DNA from: DAOTXN01 sp034435435
GTDB taxonomy: Bacteria > Chloroflexota > Anaerolineae > S140-20
NCBI GenBank assembly: GCA_034435435.1
Contig: DAOTXN010000012.1
Location: forward strand, 1-38,923
Direction: 5' to 3'
DNA: 38,923 nt
The position numbers were made by a program, and so were the translations under genes. Positions 36,301-38,923 of the stretch are shown piece after piece (the first letter of the stretch is position 1; every line of letters begins with the position of its first letter). The notes under the pieces are model-generated. The model was not told where the DNA came from. It made no database searches and saw only the letters and a list, made by a program, of their open reading frames with translations.

Positions 36301-38923
36301 CGCGTGGGGGTGAACCGCACGTTGCGTTGTCGTTACTGGAATTGGGGTAGCATTCCCCACCCGCGTGGGGGTGAACCTGACAGGTCGTCCGTAACCGGAA
36401 CCAATTGAGAGCATTCCCCACCCGCGTGGGGGTGAACCTCAAACTCTATACGGCTGGCAAAGCCGGTTTGCGCATTCCCCACCCGCGTGGGGGTGAACCT
36501 ACATTCCCTAATGCTGCCCGGCTTGTAGAGGAGCATTCCCCACCCGCGTGGGGGTGAACCTAGGCAGGCTACGGTGAGGGGCGCCCTGATCGAGCATTCC
36601 CCACCCGCGTGGGGGTGAACCTTTCCTACCTTGCTCTCGATACGTCACGAGGATGCATTCCCCACCCGCGTGGGGGTGAACCTTTTTCGCGCCTCGTTCA
36701 TCGCTTTTGCCGCTAGCATTCCCCACCCGCGTGGGGGTGAACCGCGGCCACCGCAGATGGCGTGGCGACCCTGGCTGCATTCCCCACCCGCGTGGGGGTG
36801 AACCGGCAGAGAACTATCTGCCTTCTCCAGCAGAACAGCATTCCCCACCCGCGTGGGGGTGAACCTAGACGCTGCAGTCATTATGTTGAGCAATTCGAGC
36901 ATTCCCCACCCGCGTGGGGGTGAACCGCCAATTTTTGCGCAATGTTACCAGTGGTAACAGCATTCCCCACCCGCGTGGGGGTGAACCGTCAGATTCTTGG
37001 CTGGCAATAGCGCGTCCCTTGCATTCCCCACCCGCGTGGGGGTGAACCGTGTAGTTAGTGTAGCATGCTTTTCCGATTTGTGCATTCCCCACCCGCGTGG
37101 GGGTGAACCGTCGCGCACCTTGAGCAAGCGCCGGTCCGTCCCGCATTCCCCACCCGCGTGGGGGTGAACCGGCCCGTGAGGTTTGCCCACGGGCCCATTC
37201 ATGGCATTCCCCACCCGCGTGGGGGTGAACCGAAACGGGTAAAGCGTTACTTGGCGCTATTAAGGCATTCCCCACCCGCGTGGGGGTGAACCTTGGAATA
37301 GCGTGCTATAGTACGCTTGCCGAGCGCATTCCCCACCCGCGTGGGGGTGAACCTGTTATCGCTCGGCAGTCCGGCCCCCAGTAGACGCATTCCCCACCCG
37401 CGTGGGGGTGAACCGGTGGCGGGCGGAGTCCTGTTCGCGGCCCTGGCGCATTCCCCACCCGCGTGGGGGTGAACCGCCATGTCCGACGACGCCACCACGC
37501 ACGACTTAGCATTCCCCACCCGCGTGGGGGTGAACCGACGCCGATGGGCGCATAGAGGGAATCGCCAGTGCATTCCCCACCCGCGTGGGGGTGAACCTTT
37601 CCCCTCCGCGCCACGTCCCCCGCCGCCACCGCATTCCCCACCCGCGTGGGGGTGAACCGGTAGCCCTGGATCTGGAGCGATGGAAAAAAGAGCATTCCCC
37701 ACCCGCGTGGGGGTGAACCTCAAAACCGGCTGGCCGGGCGCGTCCGCCTGGCGCATTCCCCACCCGCGTGGGGGTGAACCGAACGAGAAAAACGACGTAT
37801 CCGAACTAGTGAGGCATTCCCCACCCGCGTGGGGGTGAACCGTCTACCGTCCCGGCCGCGCTCGCGGTGTAGTAGCATTCCCCACCCGCGTGGGGGTGAA
37901 CCTACGGCTTGTACGAGCACCCGCATGGCCCGGGCGCATTCCCCACCCGCGTGGGGGTGAACCGCGAGAAGCGAGGCGCAAAAAATCTTTTCTTTCGCAT
38001 TCCCCACCCGCGTGGGGGTGAACCGGCAGGGAATTGTCCGTTTTCTCCGGCAGGGTGAGCATTCCCCACCCGCGTGGGGGTGAACCGAACAGCGCCACGC
38101 CGGTCACGGCATCCAGGGCGCATTCCCCACCCGCGTGGGGGTGAACCTAAGCCGCCGGCCATGAAACTACAGGCTAAAGTGCATTCCCCACCCGCGTGGG
38201 GGTGAACCTTATCCACTATGGCGCTCAGTACAGGGCCTACCGCATTCCCCACCCGCGTGGGGGTGAACCTCCAGGCAGCCGAGCGAGCAAGCCGCGCAGG
38301 GCGCATTCCCCACCCGCGTGGGGGTGAACCTGGCGAAACCATCAGCGCATTTGCAGTCGGCGAGCATTCCCCACCCGCGTGGGGGTGAACCGTACGACTG
38401 CCAGGAGTTTATCGACCCCCTGAAGCATTCCCCACCCGCGTGGGGGTGAACCGCAGTTTGGGATCAGCGACGATCAAAGGCGCGAGCATTCCCCACCCGC
38501 GTGGGGGTGAACCGCTCGTATCAGCGAGAGACGCCGACCTGGCGGCGCATTCCCCACCCGCGTGGGGGTGAACCGAGGCCGTGCTGCGATTGGCCGAGGG
38601 AGGCCTGGCATTCCCCACCCGCGTGGGGGTGAACCGCTGACGGCCGCCTGGATGCGATGACGCCCGATGCATTCCCCACCCGCGTGGGGGTGAACCGACG
38701 TGAACAGGGCCATGCTTCAGGCCATGCAGGCATTCCCCACCCGCGTGGGGGTGAACCGGGGCGAGCAGCCGTGTTTCTTGATACTGGCCTGCATTCCCCA
38801 CCCGCGTGGGGGTGAACCGCCCTGGCCCATCAAGATTGAGTGGGACATCCCGCATTCCCCACCCGCGTGGGGGTGAACCTCAGAGGCCGGGCAGCTATCA
38901 GCGGCACGGATAGCATTCCCCAC
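27311..38923 (+). CRISPR. Very long type I-E CRISPR array, 190 spacers, continuing past the window
   Basis: The repeat is 28 invariant bases, starting GCATTCCCCACCC and ending TGGGGGTGAACC, plus a variable 29th base. Positions 6-11 (CCCCAC) pair with 16-21 (GTGGGG) around a CCGC loop, the same shape as the E. coli I-E repeat. By hand I count 190 complete repeats and an eleven-base start of a 191st at 38913. The periods are 61 bases in 167 cases, 62 in 16, 60 in 6 and 63 in one, so spacers are mostly 32 bases after the 29th base. I saw no change in the 28-base core, and no decayed end repeat, so the trailer end lies outside. The leader is at 27233-27310, making the left spacers the youngest. 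Confidence 0.99.

Noticed and set aside
27311..38923. Dozens of open frames in the array on both strands with repeating VHPHAGGEC, RFTPTRVGNA and GSPPRGWGM peptides
   Set aside because: They are translations of the 28-base repeat in three frames. The 61-base period keeps them open by chance of the GC-rich repeat; none has a start signal or a protein-like composition.

Overview
The window looks like a chromosomal segment of a GC-rich bacterium, most likely a member of the Chloroflexota (Anaerolineae/Caldilineae-like). This is an inference: it rests on the mevalonate kinase, the LysM/CAP lipoprotein style, the Thr/Pro-rich lipoprotein linker, the short palindromic and tandem repeats scattered through it, and the type I-E cas gene style. 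I could not run a database search.

Bases 1-16,250 are ordinary core and accessory metabolism. On the minus strand, a LacI-family repressor and a glycoside-hydrolase-65/beta-phosphoglucomutase fusion form an operon with an unusually clear promoter and two palindromic operators. A sugar-binding lipoprotein that runs off the left edge follows. Next come pyruvate kinase (minus), then a plus-strand operon of a PAP2-family membrane protein, an ABC-2 exporter (one ATPase, two permeases, all joined by ATGA/GTGA overlaps) and a CBS-CBS-ACT protein. A minus-strand mevalonate kinase plus an orphan PEP/pyruvate-binding-domain protein, and a plus-strand LysM-CAP lipoprotein, close this part.

Bases 16,300-27,310 hold a complete type I-E CRISPR-Cas locus: a small HTH protein, a WYL regulator fused in one frame to Cas3, then cse1, cse2, cas7, cas5, cas6, cas1 and cas2. 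It has four unusual points. The Cas3 carries an N-terminal HTH-WYL regulator. The Cas1 carries a C-terminal SWIM zinc finger (CxC-x10-CxH). A RelE/Phd-type toxin-antitoxin pair sits on the opposite strand between cas3 and cse1. Two perfect palindromes of one family, differing by compensating changes, form the 3' ends of cse1 and cas5.

Bases 27,311-38,923 are one CRISPR array that continues beyond the window. I counted by hand 190 complete repeats plus a truncated 191st, with 190 spacers. The 28-base repeat core looks invariant, and 167 of 190 periods are exactly 61 bases. The base after the core is G in 119, T in 67, A in 4 and C in none. Two spacers overlap by 24 bases and reveal an AAG motif next to one protospacer. 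Two other spacers appear to sample the same position of a gene in two divergent viruses.

Taken together, expression, interference and adaptation genes lie on one strand and read into the leader and array. The WYL domain and the small HTH protein are candidate regulators, and the Cas1-SWIM fusion is the best candidate for an undescribed adaptation component.
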